Source: JAWVFM01 sp963841455
GTDB taxonomy: Bacteria; Actinomycetota; Thermoleophilia; Solirubrobacterales; 70-9
Direction: 5' to 3'
NCBI GenBank assembly: GCA_963841455.1
Contig: CAWJCU010000007.1
Span: 1-64,000, forward strand
Length of the DNA stretch: 64,000 nucleotides
The notes under the pieces are model-generated. The model did not search any database. It saw only the letters and a list, made by a program, of their open reading frames with translations, and was not told the DNA's origin. Made by a program: the position numbers and the translations under genes. Of the stretch, positions 25,087 through 35,451 are shown piece by piece; position 1 is the first letter of the stretch, and each line of letters opens with the position of its first letter.

Positions 25087-27651
25087 GTGGACGCGGAACG
25101 TCGCCGAAAGCTCGAGGAAACGACGCGATACGACCCGTCGGAGGTCGAGGCCCGGGTGCTCGAGGGCTGGCTCGAGGGCGGCTACTTCCATCCCGATGCC
25201 ACGGGGACGCCCGACGAGAACTACTCGATCGCCATCCCGCCGCCCAACGTGACCGGGGCTCTTCACATGGGCCACGCGCTGAACGGGGCGATCCAGGATG
25301 CCCTGATCCGGATCAACCGGATGCGGGGACGCAACACGCTGTGGATCCTCGGCACCGACCACGCCGGGATTGCCACGCAGGCGGTGGTCGAGAAGGAGCT
25401 TCGGTCCGAGGGCAGCTCCAGGCATGATCTCGGCCGCGAGGAGTTCACGAAGCGGGTCTGGGAGTGGCGGGAGCGGTTCGGCCCGACGATCGTCGAGCAG
25501 TACAAGCGCCTCGGCGCCTCGTGCGACTACGAGCGCGAGCGCTTCACGCTCGACGAGGGCTACGTCGGCGCGGTCCTGCGGGTCTTCGTCGACCTCTACG
25601 AGAAGGGCTACATCTACCGCGACAACTACATCGTCAACTGGGACCCCGGCTCCCGCTCCGCGATCTCCGACCTCGAGGTCGAGAACCGCGAGGTGACCGA
25701 CACGCTCTATGGCATCGACTACCCGGTGGAGGGCGGCGAAGAGGTGCTGACGGTGGCCACCGTCCGGCCGGAGACCATGCTCGCGGACACGGCCGTCGCC
25801 GTCAATCCGAACGACGAGCGCTACACGCGGTTCGTCGGCGGGCACTGCGTCCTGCCGCTCGTCGGGCGCCGGCTGCCGATCATCGCCGACGAGCACGTCG
25901 ATCCCGAGTTCGGAACCGGCGCGCTCAAGATCACTCCGGGGCACGACCCCAACGACTTCGACATCGGCCGCGCCCACGGCCTGGAGGAAATCGTGGTGAT
26001 CGCCGAGGACGGGCGCATGAACGAGCCGGCGGGGGAGCGGTTCGCCGGCCTCACAGCCGAGGAGGCGCGGGCCGCGGTCGTTGACGCACTCCGCTCCGAT
26101 GGCCGGCTCCGCTGGGACGAGCCCTACGAGCACTCGGTCCCTTTCTCGCACCGCTCCGGTGAGCGGATCGAGCCGCTGATCAGCCTCCAATGGTTCATGC
26201 GGATGGACGAGCTGGCGAAGCCGGCGATCGAGGTCGTCGAGCGCGACGAGGTGCGCATCGTCCCGCCGAACTACAAGCGCGTGTACCTCGATTGGATGCG
26301 GAACATCAGGCCGTGGTGCGTGTCGCGCCAGCTCTGGTGGGGGCACCGGCTGCCCGTCTGGTACTGCGACGCCTGCGAGGAAACCTACGTGGCGGAGGAG
26401 CCGCCCGATCGGTGCGAGAGGTGCCGGGGCGAGCTGCGCCAGGACGAGGACGTGCTCGACACATGGTTCAGCTCGGCGCTTTGGCCGTTCGCCACGCTCG
26501 GCTGGCCGGCCCGGACCCCCGAGCTCGAGGCGTTCTACCCCACGGATCTGCTCACCACGGCGCGGGAGATCCTCTTCCTCTGGGTCGCGCGGATGGTGAT
26601 GATGGGCCTCCAGTTCGCGGGTGACATCCCGTTCTCTGACGTCTACGTTCACCCCGTGATCCAGGCTCCCGACGGCCGCCGGATGTCAAAGTCGCTCGGC
26701 ACCGGCATCGACCCGCTCGAGGAGATCGAGGTGCACGGCGCCGATGCCCTGCGCTTCGGCCTGCTCGCCATGTCCTCGACCCAGGACGTCCGCTACTCCT
26801 CCGAGCGCGTCAAGCAGGGACGCGACCTGGCCAACAAGCTGTGGAACGCCTCACGGCTGGTGCTGCTGAACGCGGCCGACGTGGAGGCCTCGCCGCGACC
26901 GGTGCGCCCCGAGGACGGCTGGATCCTCTCGCGGCTTCAGCGCGCAATCGAATCGGTCTCGGGGAGCCTCGACGCGTATGACTTCGCCCATGTGGCGCTC
27001 GACCTCTACGAGTTCTTCTGGTCCGAGCTCTGCGACTGGTACCTCGAGATCGTGAAGCCGCGCCTCTACGACGGCGACGAGGACGCCTCGGCGAACCTCG
27101 TGCATGTGCTCGGCGAGGTGCTCGCACTCGCCCACCCGCTGATCCCGTTCGTGACCGAGGAGGTCTGGGGCTACATGCCGGGCGAGCGCGATCCGCTCGT
27201 CGTCTCGCCGAGTCCGGTCGTCGATCCATCTCTCGTCGATTCCGAGGCCGAGGCCGAGGTCGGCGCGTCGATCGAGCTGACGCGGCGCGTCCGCCGCTGG
27301 CGGGATCTGGTGGGCGTCGCGCCGCGCGCCGTACTCCCCGCGCGCCTCGCGGGCGGGTCCCAGCTGCACGAGTTCGTCTCGCGCCTCGCGCGCCTGTCGC
27401 TCGACGGCGCCGGCGGTGAGGCACTCGCGACGATCGGATCGGTCGAGATCCTCGGGACCGACGAGGTCGACGCCCGGGAGGTCAACCGCAGGGTCGTCGA
27501 GCGGCTCGAGGAGCTTCGCGCCGAGGTCGCGCGGGCCGAGGGCAAGCTCGCCAACGAGGCGTTCGCGGCCAAGGCGCCCGCGGACGTCGTGGCGGCCGAG
27601 CGCTCGAAGCTCGCGGCCTACCGGGCCGAGCTCGAAGAGCTGGGCGGCTAG
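25087..27651 (+). CDS. valS: Valyl-tRNA synthetase
   Basis: 854 residues. The class I HIGH motif appears as PPPNVTGALHMGHAL near residue 56 and the KMSKS motif as GRRMSKSLGTG near 530. The CP1 editing domain lies between (TVRPETMLADTAVAV, PGHDPNDFDIGRAHG). The anticodon-binding domain contains NKLWNASRLVLL. A C-terminal coiled coil (RLEELRAEVARAEGKLANEA) is typical of ValRS. It charges tRNA-Val. folC begins at the next base. Confidence 0.97.
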   Translation: MDAERRRKLEETTRYDPSEVEARVLEGWLEGGYFHPDATGTPDENYSIAIPPPNVTGALHMGHALNGAIQDALIRINRMRGRNTLWILGTDHAGIATQAVVEKELRSEGSSRHDLGREEFTKRVWEWRERFGPTIVEQYKRLGASCDYERERFTLDEGYVGAVLRVFVDLYEKGYIYRDNYIVNWDPGSRSAISDLEVENREVTDTLYGIDYPVEGGEEVLTVATVRPETMLADTAVAVNPNDERYTRFVGGHCVLPLVGRRLPIIADEHVDPEFGTGALKITPGHDPNDFDIGRAHGLEEIVVIAEDGRMNEPAGERFAGLTAEEARAAVVDALRSDGRLRWDEPYEHSVPFSHRSGERIEPLISLQWFMRMDELAKPAIEVVERDEVRIVPPNYKRVYLDWMRNIRPWCVSRQLWWGHRLPVWYCDACEETYVAEEPPDRCERCRGELRQDEDVLDTWFSSALWPFATLGWPARTPELEAFYPTDLLTTAREILFLWVARMVMMGLQFAGDIPFSDVYVHPVIQAPDGRRMSKSLGTGIDPLEEIEVHGADALRFGLLAMSSTQDVRYSSERVKQGRDLANKLWNASRLVLLNAADVEASPRPVRPEDGWILSRLQRAIESVSGSLDAYDFAHVALDLYEFFWSELCDWYLEIVKPRLYDGDEDASANLVHVLGEVLALAHPLIPFVTEEVWGYMPGERDPLVVSPSPVVDPSLVDSEAEAEVGASIELTRRVRRWRDLVGVAPRAVLPARLAGGSQLHEFVSRLARLSLDGAGGEALATIGSVEILGTDEVDAREVNRRVVERLEELRAEVARAEGKLANEAFAAKAPADVVAAERSKLAAYRAELEELGG

Positions 27652-28929
27652 ATGCCCTGGGGCTACGGGGAGGCCGAGGCCTTCATCTCCTCGCTGGAGC
27701 CCATCGGCTGGCGTTTCGGGCTCGACCGCATCCGCCGCCTCGTCGCGGCGCTCGGCATGCCTCAGCACCGCTTCGCGTCGATTCACGTGGTGGGCACGAA
27801 CGGCAAATCCTCGGTCGCGACGATGTGCGCGGCGCTGCTCGAGGCGCACGGGCATCGCGTCGGCACCTACCTGTCCCCTCACACCGAGCGGTGGTCGGAG
27901 CGCATCGAGATCGGCGGCCGCGAGATCGCCGCCGATTCCTTCGGCGCCGCCGTCGAGAGGGTGGCGGCGGCTGTTGAGCCGGTGAACCGCTCGCTCGGCG
28001 AAGGCGACTCCGCGACCCAGTTCGAGGCCGTGACGGCGGCGGCGTTCGTCGCCCTCGCGGCCGCCGGCGTCGACTACGGCGTGATCGAGGCCGGTCTCGG
28101 CGGACGCCTGGACGCGACGAACGTCATGCCGTCGAAGGCGACGGTGCTCACCTCCGTCGGGCTGGACCACACCCAGTGGCTCGGCGACACCGAGGAGGAG
28201 ATCGCGGCCGAGAAGCTTGCCGTGCTGCGAGAGCGAAGCGCGCTTATCGTGGGCCGACTCTCGCCACCGATCGAGGCGATCGCGCAGCGCTTCGCGACCG
28301 AGCGCCACGCGCGGATGATCGTCGCCGCCGAGCCCGAGCGCGCCGTCTCACTGCACGCCCCAGGGGACTACCTGCGGCGGAACTTCGCGGTTGCGGAGGC
28401 CGCCGTCGAGGTGGCGATCGGCCCGCTCGACCCCGATCGGGCCCGCCAGGCGGCCGACCGCCTCGAGCTTCACGGGCGCATGGAGGTGATCGAGGGCAGC
28501 CCGCAGGTCATCCTCGACGCCGCCCACAACCCCGACGGGGCGGCCGCCCTCGCGGAGGCGCTTCCCGAGGTCCTCGGCGATCGGCAGGCGATCGCGTGCC
28601 TGGCCGCCCTGGCAGACAAGGACGCGCCGGGCGTGCTCCGCGCGCTTGCCCCCCGCCTGGAGGCCGCTGTCTGCACGGCGGTGCCGGCGTCGCTCCTCGA
28701 GCGATCAGGGCGGCCCGGAACCCAGTCGATCGGCGCCGCCGAGCTGGCCGGAATCGCCAGCCAGGAAGGTGTGAGGGACGTCGACTGGCGCGAGGACCCT
28801 CGGGAAGCGATCGCGCTGGCCAGCGGGATGGCTCGCGAGCGCGGCTCGGCGCTGCTCGTGACCGGCTCGCACTACCTCCTCGCCTACGCGGTGCGTGCGA
28901 TGAGCGAATCGGGCAACATCCACGCCTGA
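27652..28929 (+). CDS. folC: Folylpolyglutamate/dihydrofolate synthase
   Basis: 425 residues. The ATP-binding motif is IHVVGTNGKSSVATM near residue 45, followed by LSPHTERWSERIEIGG (substrate loop), YGVIEAGLGGRLDATN, LTSVGLDHTQWLGDT and VILDAAHNPDGAAAL. It adds glutamate to folates and in many bacteria also makes dihydrofolate. It starts with ATG immediately after the valS TAG, the standard valS-folC arrangement. Confidence 0.95.
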   Translation: MPWGYGEAEAFISSLEPIGWRFGLDRIRRLVAALGMPQHRFASIHVVGTNGKSSVATMCAALLEAHGHRVGTYLSPHTERWSERIEIGGREIAADSFGAAVERVAAAVEPVNRSLGEGDSATQFEAVTAAAFVALAAAGVDYGVIEAGLGGRLDATNVMPSKATVLTSVGLDHTQWLGDTEEEIAAEKLAVLRERSALIVGRLSPPIEAIAQRFATERHARMIVAAEPERAVSLHAPGDYLRRNFAVAEAAVEVAIGPLDPDRARQAADRLELHGRMEVIEGSPQVILDAAHNPDGAAALAEALPEVLGDRQAIACLAALADKDAPGVLRALAPRLEAAVCTAVPASLLERSGRPGTQSIGAAELAGIASQEGVRDVDWREDPREAIALASGMARERGSALLVTGSHYLLAYAVRAMSESGNIHA

Positions 28930-29048
28930 TGGACCGCCAGGCGCGCTCTGAGCTGCTCCACATGATGGGCCTCGTCGCCGCGGTCGTTGCGATCGTGATC
29001 CTCGTCTTCTTCGGCCTGGGCTACGCCTTCGGCCGTCTTTTCCTGTAG
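28929..29048 (+). CDS. Single-span membrane microprotein (39 aa)
   Basis: ATG 28929 overlaps the folC stop (TGATG). The product MDRQARSELLHMMGLVAAVV continues IVILVFFGLGYAFGRLFL, one hydrophobic helix of about 20 residues with a charged N-terminus. No family recognised. Coupling to folC by overlap and a clean stop make it a credible short gene. Confidence 0.55.
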   Translation: MDRQARSELLHMMGLVAAVVAIVILVFFGLGYAFGRLFL

Positions 29049-29080
29049 CGGAAACAGGGTTCGCCACGCAGGCAACGAAG

Positions 29081-29086
29081 TAGACT
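29081..29086 (+). promoter_or_regulatory. -10 box, leaderless promoter
   Basis: TAGACT ends 9 nt before ATG 29096. Confidence 0.5.
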
Positions 29087-29095
29087 CCCGCGCTC

Positions 29096-29824
29096 ATGCC
29101 CGCCGCCCTATTCGGCATCACGAACAGCGGACTAAGCCTGTTCGTAAACCTCCTGATCCTGTTTCTGATCGTGGTCTGGATCGCGCTGATCGCGTGGACC
29201 TACCTCGACGCGCGCCGCCGGATCAGCGACCCGGTGCTGATCGCCTGCGCGACCGGCGCCTCCCTGTTCCCCTACGTGGGGACGATCATCTACACGATCC
29301 TCCGCCCGCCTGAGTTCCTCGACGACGCGCGCGAGCGCGAGCTCGAGATGAAGGCCTCGCAGCTCCGCGTGCGCCAGCTCGAGGAGCAGTCATGTCCGAA
29401 TTGCGGCTTTCCGATCGAGCGCAGCTACCTTCGCTGCCCGAGCTGCCGGGTGCGGGTGAAGGACCCCTGCGACTCGTGCGGCAAGCCCATCGACCCACGC
29501 TGGACGCTCTGTCCCTATTGCGAGACGCCGGTCCGGCGTTCGGAGCCCTCTCAGCGCCGGGCGGCTCCCACCCGTGCCTCGGGTGACCGCTCCGTGGCGC
29601 CTCCGACCAGGACGCGCAAGTCGTCAACCGACCGGCCCGCGCGTGCGAGCTCGGGCGGGGACCGCAAGCCCGCCCCGCGGCCGTCGAGCCGCTCCTCGTC
29701 CAGCCGTGCCGCAGCGGCCAAGGAGCGCGCGTCGCGCAGCACCAAGGACGGCTCGTCGGAGAGCGCACGCCCGCCGCGGCGCGACCCCTCCAGCGGCCGC
29801 CGCGCGCCCGCTTCCGAGAGCTGA
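29096..29824 (+). CDS. Membrane protein with double zinc ribbon
   Basis: 242 residues. Two N-terminal membrane helices (FVNLLILFLIVVWIALIAW and PVLIACATGASLFPYVG) are followed by a charged helix and then two zinc ribbons: CPNCGFPIERSYLRCPSC and CDSCGKPIDPRWTLCPYC. The C-terminal 90 residues are Ser/Arg/Pro-rich and look disordered. The DZR-type ribbon suggests a scaffolding or regulatory role at the membrane; function unknown. It is followed 12 bp later by ndk. Confidence 0.8.
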   Translation: MPAALFGITNSGLSLFVNLLILFLIVVWIALIAWTYLDARRRISDPVLIACATGASLFPYVGTIIYTILRPPEFLDDARERELEMKASQLRVRQLEEQSCPNCGFPIERSYLRCPSCRVRVKDPCDSCGKPIDPRWTLCPYCETPVRRSEPSQRRAAPTRASGDRSVAPPTRTRKSSTDRPARASSGGDRKPAPRPSSRSSSSRAAAAKERASRSTKDGSSESARPPRRDPSSGRRAPASES

Positions 29825-29835
29825 CGCGCCGCACC

Positions 29836-30237
29836 GTGTCGCGCACCCTCATCCTCATCAAGCCCGATGCCTACGAGCGTCATCTCACGGGCGAGATCCT
29901 GGCGCGGTTCGAGCGCAAGGGCCTCGAGATCGCCGAGCTGCGGGTGCTCCACGCCCACGAGGAGCTCGCGCACGTCCACTACGCCGAGCACTCGGAGAAG
30001 CCCTTCTTCAGCGAGCTCGTGGCCTTCATCACGCGGGGCCCGCTGGTCGCCGCGGTCCTCGAGGGCACCGACGCGGTGGCCGCTGCGCGGCAGGTGATCG
30101 GAGCGACCAACCCCCTCGAGGCCGCGCCGGGGTCGATCCGGGGCGACTACGCGGTCGAGGTCACCTTCAACCTCGTTCACGGCTCCGACTCCGACGAGTC
30201 GGCCGAGCGCGAGATCGAAACCTGGTTCGGCAACTGA
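29836..30237 (+). CDS. ndk: Nucleoside diphosphate kinase
   Basis: 133 residues from GTG 29836. Landmarks are TLILIKPDAYERHLTGEIL, HYAEHSEKPFFSELVAFI, GATNPLEAAPGSIRGDYA and the C-terminal NLVHGSDSDESAEREI containing the active-site His. It equalises NTP/NDP pools by phosphohistidine transfer. Its TGA overlaps a CTG that appears to start maf. Confidence 0.95.
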   Translation: MSRTLILIKPDAYERHLTGEILARFERKGLEIAELRVLHAHEELAHVHYAEHSEKPFFSELVAFITRGPLVAAVLEGTDAVAAARQVIGATNPLEAAPGSIRGDYAVEVTFNLVHGSDSDESAEREIETWFGN

Positions 30238-30809
30238 TACTCGCCTCCGCGTCGCCGCGGCGACGGGAGCTGCTCGCGGCGGCGGGTGTCGAGTTCGAGG
30301 TCGTCGTGCCCGAGGTCGACGAGCTCAGCGAGGGGGGCACTCCCGCCGAGCTCGTCGTCGAGAACGCACGCCGCAAGGCCCGCGCGGTGGCTGCGCGCGC
30401 GGACGAGGGAGCTCTCGTCCTCGGCGTCGATACCGACGTGGTCCTCGACGGGCGCCTGCTCGGCAAGCCAGAGTCCCCCGACGACGCCCGAAGGCTCCTC
30501 GGCGCCCTTGCCGGGCGAACGCATGAGGTGATGAGCGGCGTCGTGCTGCACGCGCCGCACCCGACGCAGAAGGCCACCGATGAGCGGGCCGCGATCGAGA
30601 CCTCGCGTGTGACGTTTGGATCGTTGCCCGCGGCCATCGTCGACCTCTACATCGCCTCGGAGGAGTGGCGGGACCGCGCCGGCGCCTACGCCGTCCAGGG
30701 CCTCGGATCGATGTTGGTGGAGAGCGTGGAGGGGGACCTCTCGAACGTGATCGGGCTGCCGTTGCAGCGGCTTTTCGAGATCGCGCCGGAGCTAGCGCCA
30801 AAACACTAA
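30234..30809 (+). CDS. maf: Maf-family nucleotide pyrophosphatase
   Basis: The sequence LILASASPRRRELLAAAGVE is the invariant Maf N-terminus, followed by VENARRKARAVAARADEGAL, LGVDTDVVLDGRLLGKPESP (catalytic Asp region) and YAVQGLGSMLVESVEGDLSN. There is no ATG, GTG or TTG at the N-terminus. CTG 30234 overlaps the ndk TGA (CTGA); a second CTG at 30222 would add four residues. Maf hydrolyses non-canonical or modified NTPs and can arrest septation when overproduced. It sits directly upstream of mreB, the usual actinobacterial/Bacillus-like order. Confidence 0.88.
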   Translation: MILASASPRRRELLAAAGVEFEVVVPEVDELSEGGTPAELVVENARRKARAVAARADEGALVLGVDTDVVLDGRLLGKPESPDDARRLLGALAGRTHEVMSGVVLHAPHPTQKATDERAAIETSRVTFGSLPAAIVDLYIASEEWRDRAGAYAVQGLGSMLVESVEGDLSNVIGLPLQRLFEIAPELAPKH

Positions 30810-30830
30810 CTCTGAGGTTTACCCTTAGAG
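30810..30830 (+). terminator. Possible hairpin terminator after maf
   Basis: CTCTGAGG (30810-30817) pairs with CCTTAGAG (30823-30830), one G-T, 5-base loop, starting at the base after the maf stop. No T tract follows, so termination is uncertain. Confidence 0.35.
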
Positions 30831-30964
30831 CAATTGCAAGGCCTCAACCTCGGCTTGGGGGTCGCTTGGGCCTTTGCTACGCTCGCCACGCGTGCGGTCC
30901 CCCGCCGCCCGGTGCCGCCTGCCGGCGGTTGGGCGCCTCGCGCGCCCGAACGAACCGCGACTCC

Positions 30965-32021
<1,057 letters not shown>

Positions 32022-32024
32022 CCG

Positions 32025-32899
32025 ATGTACCGCAAGCAGGTACGTCGGCGCCGGGCGGTCCTGGTGCTGCTGGTGGCCGTCTCGGTGGTTCTTCTGACGA
32101 GCACGTTCGCGGGCTCCGCCGGCGGACCGTTCGGGACCATCCGCAACGGCATCGCCACCGTGCTCGGGCCGGTCGAGGAGGGGGCCAGCCGGGCGCTGAA
32201 GCCGGCGCAGGACCTCATCAACTGGTTCCACGAGACCTTCCAGGCGCGAGGCGAGAACGCGCAGCTCAAGGCGGAGGTCGCCCAGCTCCGCAAGGAGGTC
32301 ACCAACAAGCAGCTGGCGATCGGCGAGAACCGCCAGTTCCGCGGCCTCCTGAAGCTCGACAAGTCGAGCCCGGTCGCCGGCTACAAGCCGGTCACGGGCC
32401 GAGTCATCGGCCGCTCCCCGACGGTCTGGTACTCGAGCGTGACCATCGACGTGGGCTCCGGCGACGGGCGTGCGGATCAACGACCCGGTCGTGACCGGCG
32501 ACGGGGTCGTCGGCAGGGTCACCGCGACGACGGGCGGTACGTCGGAGGTGACGCTCATCACCGACCACACGAGCGCCGTCTCGGCCAAGGTGCTGCCGGA
32601 CGGTCCCGAGGGCGTGGTGGAGCCGGAGGCCGGCAACCCAAGCGCGCTGCTCCTCGACTTCGTCAACTCGAACGCGAGAGATCCATCCGGGCGGCCTAGT
32701 CGTCACCGCCGGATGGTCGAGCGGCAAGATCGCCTCCTCATACCCCTACGGCCTGCGCCTCGGCCGGATCACCCAGGCCGCCCGCGACGGCCAGCAGACC
32801 TACCAGCGGATCAACCTGCGCGCGTTCGCCGACCTACGGGGGATGGACTACGTGCAGGTCCTCACCCACGGGCCGGGGCGACCGGGGGTGGGCCGGTGA
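32025..32899 (+). CDS. mreC: Rod shape-determining protein MreC, two frameshifts
   Basis: One membrane helix (RRAVLVLLVAVSVVLLTSTF), a coiled coil (GENAQLKAEVAQLRKEVTNK), then the MreC beta domain: GRVIGRSPTVWYSSVTID, after an extra C at 32469 RINDPVVTGDGVVGRVTATT, and after an extra base near 32680 IHPGGLVVTAGWSSGKIASS and PYGLRLGRITQAARDG. It ends at TGA 32897-32899, overlapping mreD's GTG. MreC is the periplasmic/extracellular scaffold of the elongasome. Confidence 0.88.
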
Positions 32900-33533
32900 T
32901 CGTCACCCGCCGGGTCGCGTTGCGGGTCGCCCTGATCCTGCTCGCCGCGGTCGTGCTTCAGCTCTCGTTCTTCTCGTACCTGAGCTTCTTCGGGTCGATC
33001 CCCGACGTGGTGCCCGGTCGTCGTCGCAACGCCTCGGGCTGCTCGGCGGCGCCGTGGTCGGCGCCGTGGCGGGGTTCGCCGCGGGCTTCGTGCTCGACAG
33101 CGCCCTCCTCCAGACGCTCGGGGTCTCCTCGCTCGCGCTGCTCGCGATCGGCTACTTCGCCGGCCGCTACCGCGAGGGCTACGAGATCTCGAACTCGCTC
33201 GTGCCGCCGCTGATCGTCGGCGCGCTCTCGCTGGCCTACGCCGCCGCGTTCACGGCTCTCCAGCTCATGCTCGGCGTCTCGACGCCGGTGAGCCTCTCGA
33301 TTCTGCGCGACATCGTCATCAAGGGCCTGCTCGGCTTCATCCTCGCGCTGGGCATCTATCCGCTGTTGCGCCGCATCCTGCGCCCGGCGCTCGTGGACGA
33401 GGGGGCGGCCACCGGGCGGGCCTCGATCCGCGCCGCGTCAAGGAGCCGGCGAGCGCCGTGGCGCCGCCGGCGGGGCCGGTCCGGCAGCGGTCGCGTCGCG
33501 CGCGCGGGAGCGGTTTCGGGGAGGAGCCTCTAG
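32896..33533 (+). CDS. mreD: Rod shape-determining protein MreD, frameshifted
   Basis: GTG 32896 overlaps the mreC stop. VIVTRRVALRVALILLAAVV and FFSYLSFFGSIPDVV continue, after removing extra C bases near 33014 and 33032, as PVVVATLGLLGGAVVGAVAG, then LDSALLQTLGVSSLALLAIG and KGLLGFILALGIYPLLRRIL. Five to six membrane helices, as expected for MreD. The C-terminal 45 residues are Arg-rich and may include a further frame error. The stop abuts the PBP2 start. Confidence 0.8.
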
Positions 33534-35441
33534 GTGTTCGGCGACGAACGGCGGCGTGGCCCGATCCCGGCTCAGCTCAACCTCCGCGTGGCGATCCTCG
33601 GCGGCGCGGCGCTGGTGATGTTCTCGATCATCTTCTTCCGGCTCTGGTACCTCCAGGTGCTCTCGAGCGGGCAGTACGTCAAGGAAGCCCAGAACAACCA
33701 GGTCCGGGTCCTCACGGTCCAGGCTCCGCGGGGCGACGTCACCGACCGCACGGGCCAGACGCTGGTGAAGAACCGAACAGCGCTCGCGCTCCAGGTCCAC
33801 ACGCTGGAGCTCCCCAATGGCTCGAAGGTCCGCAAGCTCGAGCTGCGGCGCCTCGGCAAGGCCGCCGACATGCCCTACCGAAAGATTCAGCGCGACATCC
33901 ACATCCAGGAGAAGCAGATCCCGGGCAGCCCGGTGACCCTGAAGCGGGACGTGCCCTACGACCTCGTCTACTACCTGCGCGAGAACCAGGAGAAGTTCCG
34001 CGGCGTGAGCGTCGACCGCGTCTACGTGCGTGACTACCCTCACGGCACGCTGGCCGCGCACATCCTCGGGTACGTGCGCGAGGTGAGTCCCCAGCAACTC
34101 AAGGACCCGCAGTTCGAGGGCGTCAAGCAGGGCGACCAGGTCGGCCAGGCCGGGGTGGAGTTCACCTACGACTCGGCGCTGCGCGGAATCAACGGCCAGA
34201 CGAGGGTCCAGGTCGATGCCGCCGGGCGGCCCGCGGGGGGTGTCCTCTCGAGGCGCGTCCCGAAGCCCGGCGACAACCTCCGTCTGACGATCGACGACAA
34301 GGTCCAGGAAGCCGGCCAGACGGCGCTCTCGTCGTTCGGGCTGCCCGGCGCGTTCGTCGCCATGAACGTGAACAACGGCCAGATCCTCGGCATGGGGTCC
34401 ACGCCGACCTACGACCCGTCCTTCTTCACGCACCCGATCCTCTCGCCAGCGAGGTACAAGGCGCTCACCTCGCAGACGACCGATTCGCCGCTCACGGACC
34501 GCGCGATTCAGGGCGGCTACCCGACAGGGTCGACGATGAAGCCGATCACGTCGATCGCGGCGCTCGAGAGCGGCACGATCACCCCGACCACGGGCATCTT
34601 CGACGGCGGCAGCTTCAAGGAGGGAACGCTGACGCTCCAGAACGCGGGCGGATTCTCCTGCGGCTGCACGCTCACCCTGCCCGAGGCGCTCAAGATCTCC
34701 GACGACGTCTTCTTCTACAACGTCGGGAACAGGCTCAACACCTCGAACACCAAGAACGGCCCGATGCAGCGCTGGATGAAGGCCCTGGGACTCGGCGGTA
34801 CGACGGGGATCGACATCCCCGGCGAGCTGCCGGGCCTCGTCCCGACGCCGGCGTGGCGGAACAACCTCTACAAGCAGCACCAGACCGATCGCCCGTGGAG
34901 CGCCGGCGACAGCGTCAATCTCGCGGTCGGCCAGGGGGATCTGCAGGCCGACCCGCTGCAGATGGCGACCGCCTACGCGGCCCTGGCGAACGGGGGGAAC
35001 GTCGTCCGGCCTCACGTGGGCCTCGAGGTCGACGACCCGAGCGGCCGGGTCGTGCAGGAGATCAACCCCGCGCCGCAGCGTCACGTGAGCATGAAGCCGT
35101 CCTACGCGAACCTGATCCTCAATGCGTTGCACGACGCCGCACAGTCGCCAGGCGGTACGTCGTACTCGGTCTTCGGCGGGTACTCGATCCCGGTTGCCGG
35201 AAAGACCGGCACGGCCCAGCGCGTGGGACAGCAGGACCAGTCGTGGTACGTCGTCCTCGCCCCTTACCCGAACCCGCAGGTGGTCGTCGCTGTGACGATC
35301 GAGCAGGGCGGGTTCGGCGTCCAGGCGGCCGCGCCGGCGGCGCAGAAGATCCTGACGGCCTTCTTCCAGGCCCATGGCCGGAAGGTCAAGTCCGGCACGA
35401 TCGCCCCCGGGGCCGTGCCGACGGGAGTCAGCAACTACTAG
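33534..35441 (+). CDS. mrdA: Penicillin-binding protein 2 (peptidoglycan transpeptidase)
   Basis: 635 residues from GTG 33534, one base after mreD. One N-terminal membrane anchor (LRVAILGGAALVMFSIIFFR), a PBP dimerisation domain (APRGDVTDRTGQTLVKN, AAHILGYVREVSPQQL), then the transpeptidase domain with SxxK in YPTGSTMKPITS near residue 332, the second motif in LKISDDVFFYNVG near 388 and KTG in VAGKTGTAQRVG near 556. The second motif is SDD where SxN is classical, as in many PBP2s. It crosslinks elongation-phase peptidoglycan with RodA. Confidence 0.95.
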   Translation: MFGDERRRGPIPAQLNLRVAILGGAALVMFSIIFFRLWYLQVLSSGQYVKEAQNNQVRVLTVQAPRGDVTDRTGQTLVKNRTALALQVHTLELPNGSKVRKLELRRLGKAADMPYRKIQRDIHIQEKQIPGSPVTLKRDVPYDLVYYLRENQEKFRGVSVDRVYVRDYPHGTLAAHILGYVREVSPQQLKDPQFEGVKQGDQVGQAGVEFTYDSALRGINGQTRVQVDAAGRPAGGVLSRRVPKPGDNLRLTIDDKVQEAGQTALSSFGLPGAFVAMNVNNGQILGMGSTPTYDPSFFTHPILSPARYKALTSQTTDSPLTDRAIQGGYPTGSTMKPITSIAALESGTITPTTGIFDGGSFKEGTLTLQNAGGFSCGCTLTLPEALKISDDVFFYNVGNRLNTSNTKNGPMQRWMKALGLGGTTGIDIPGELPGLVPTPAWRNNLYKQHQTDRPWSAGDSVNLAVGQGDLQADPLQMATAYAALANGGNVVRPHVGLEVDDPSGRVVQEINPAPQRHVSMKPSYANLILNALHDAAQSPGGTSYSVFGGYSIPVAGKTGTAQRVGQQDQSWYVVLAPYPNPQVVVAVTIEQGGFGVQAAAPAAQKILTAFFQAHGRKVKSGTIAPGAVPTGVSNY

Positions 35442-35451
35442 CGATGAGCTG

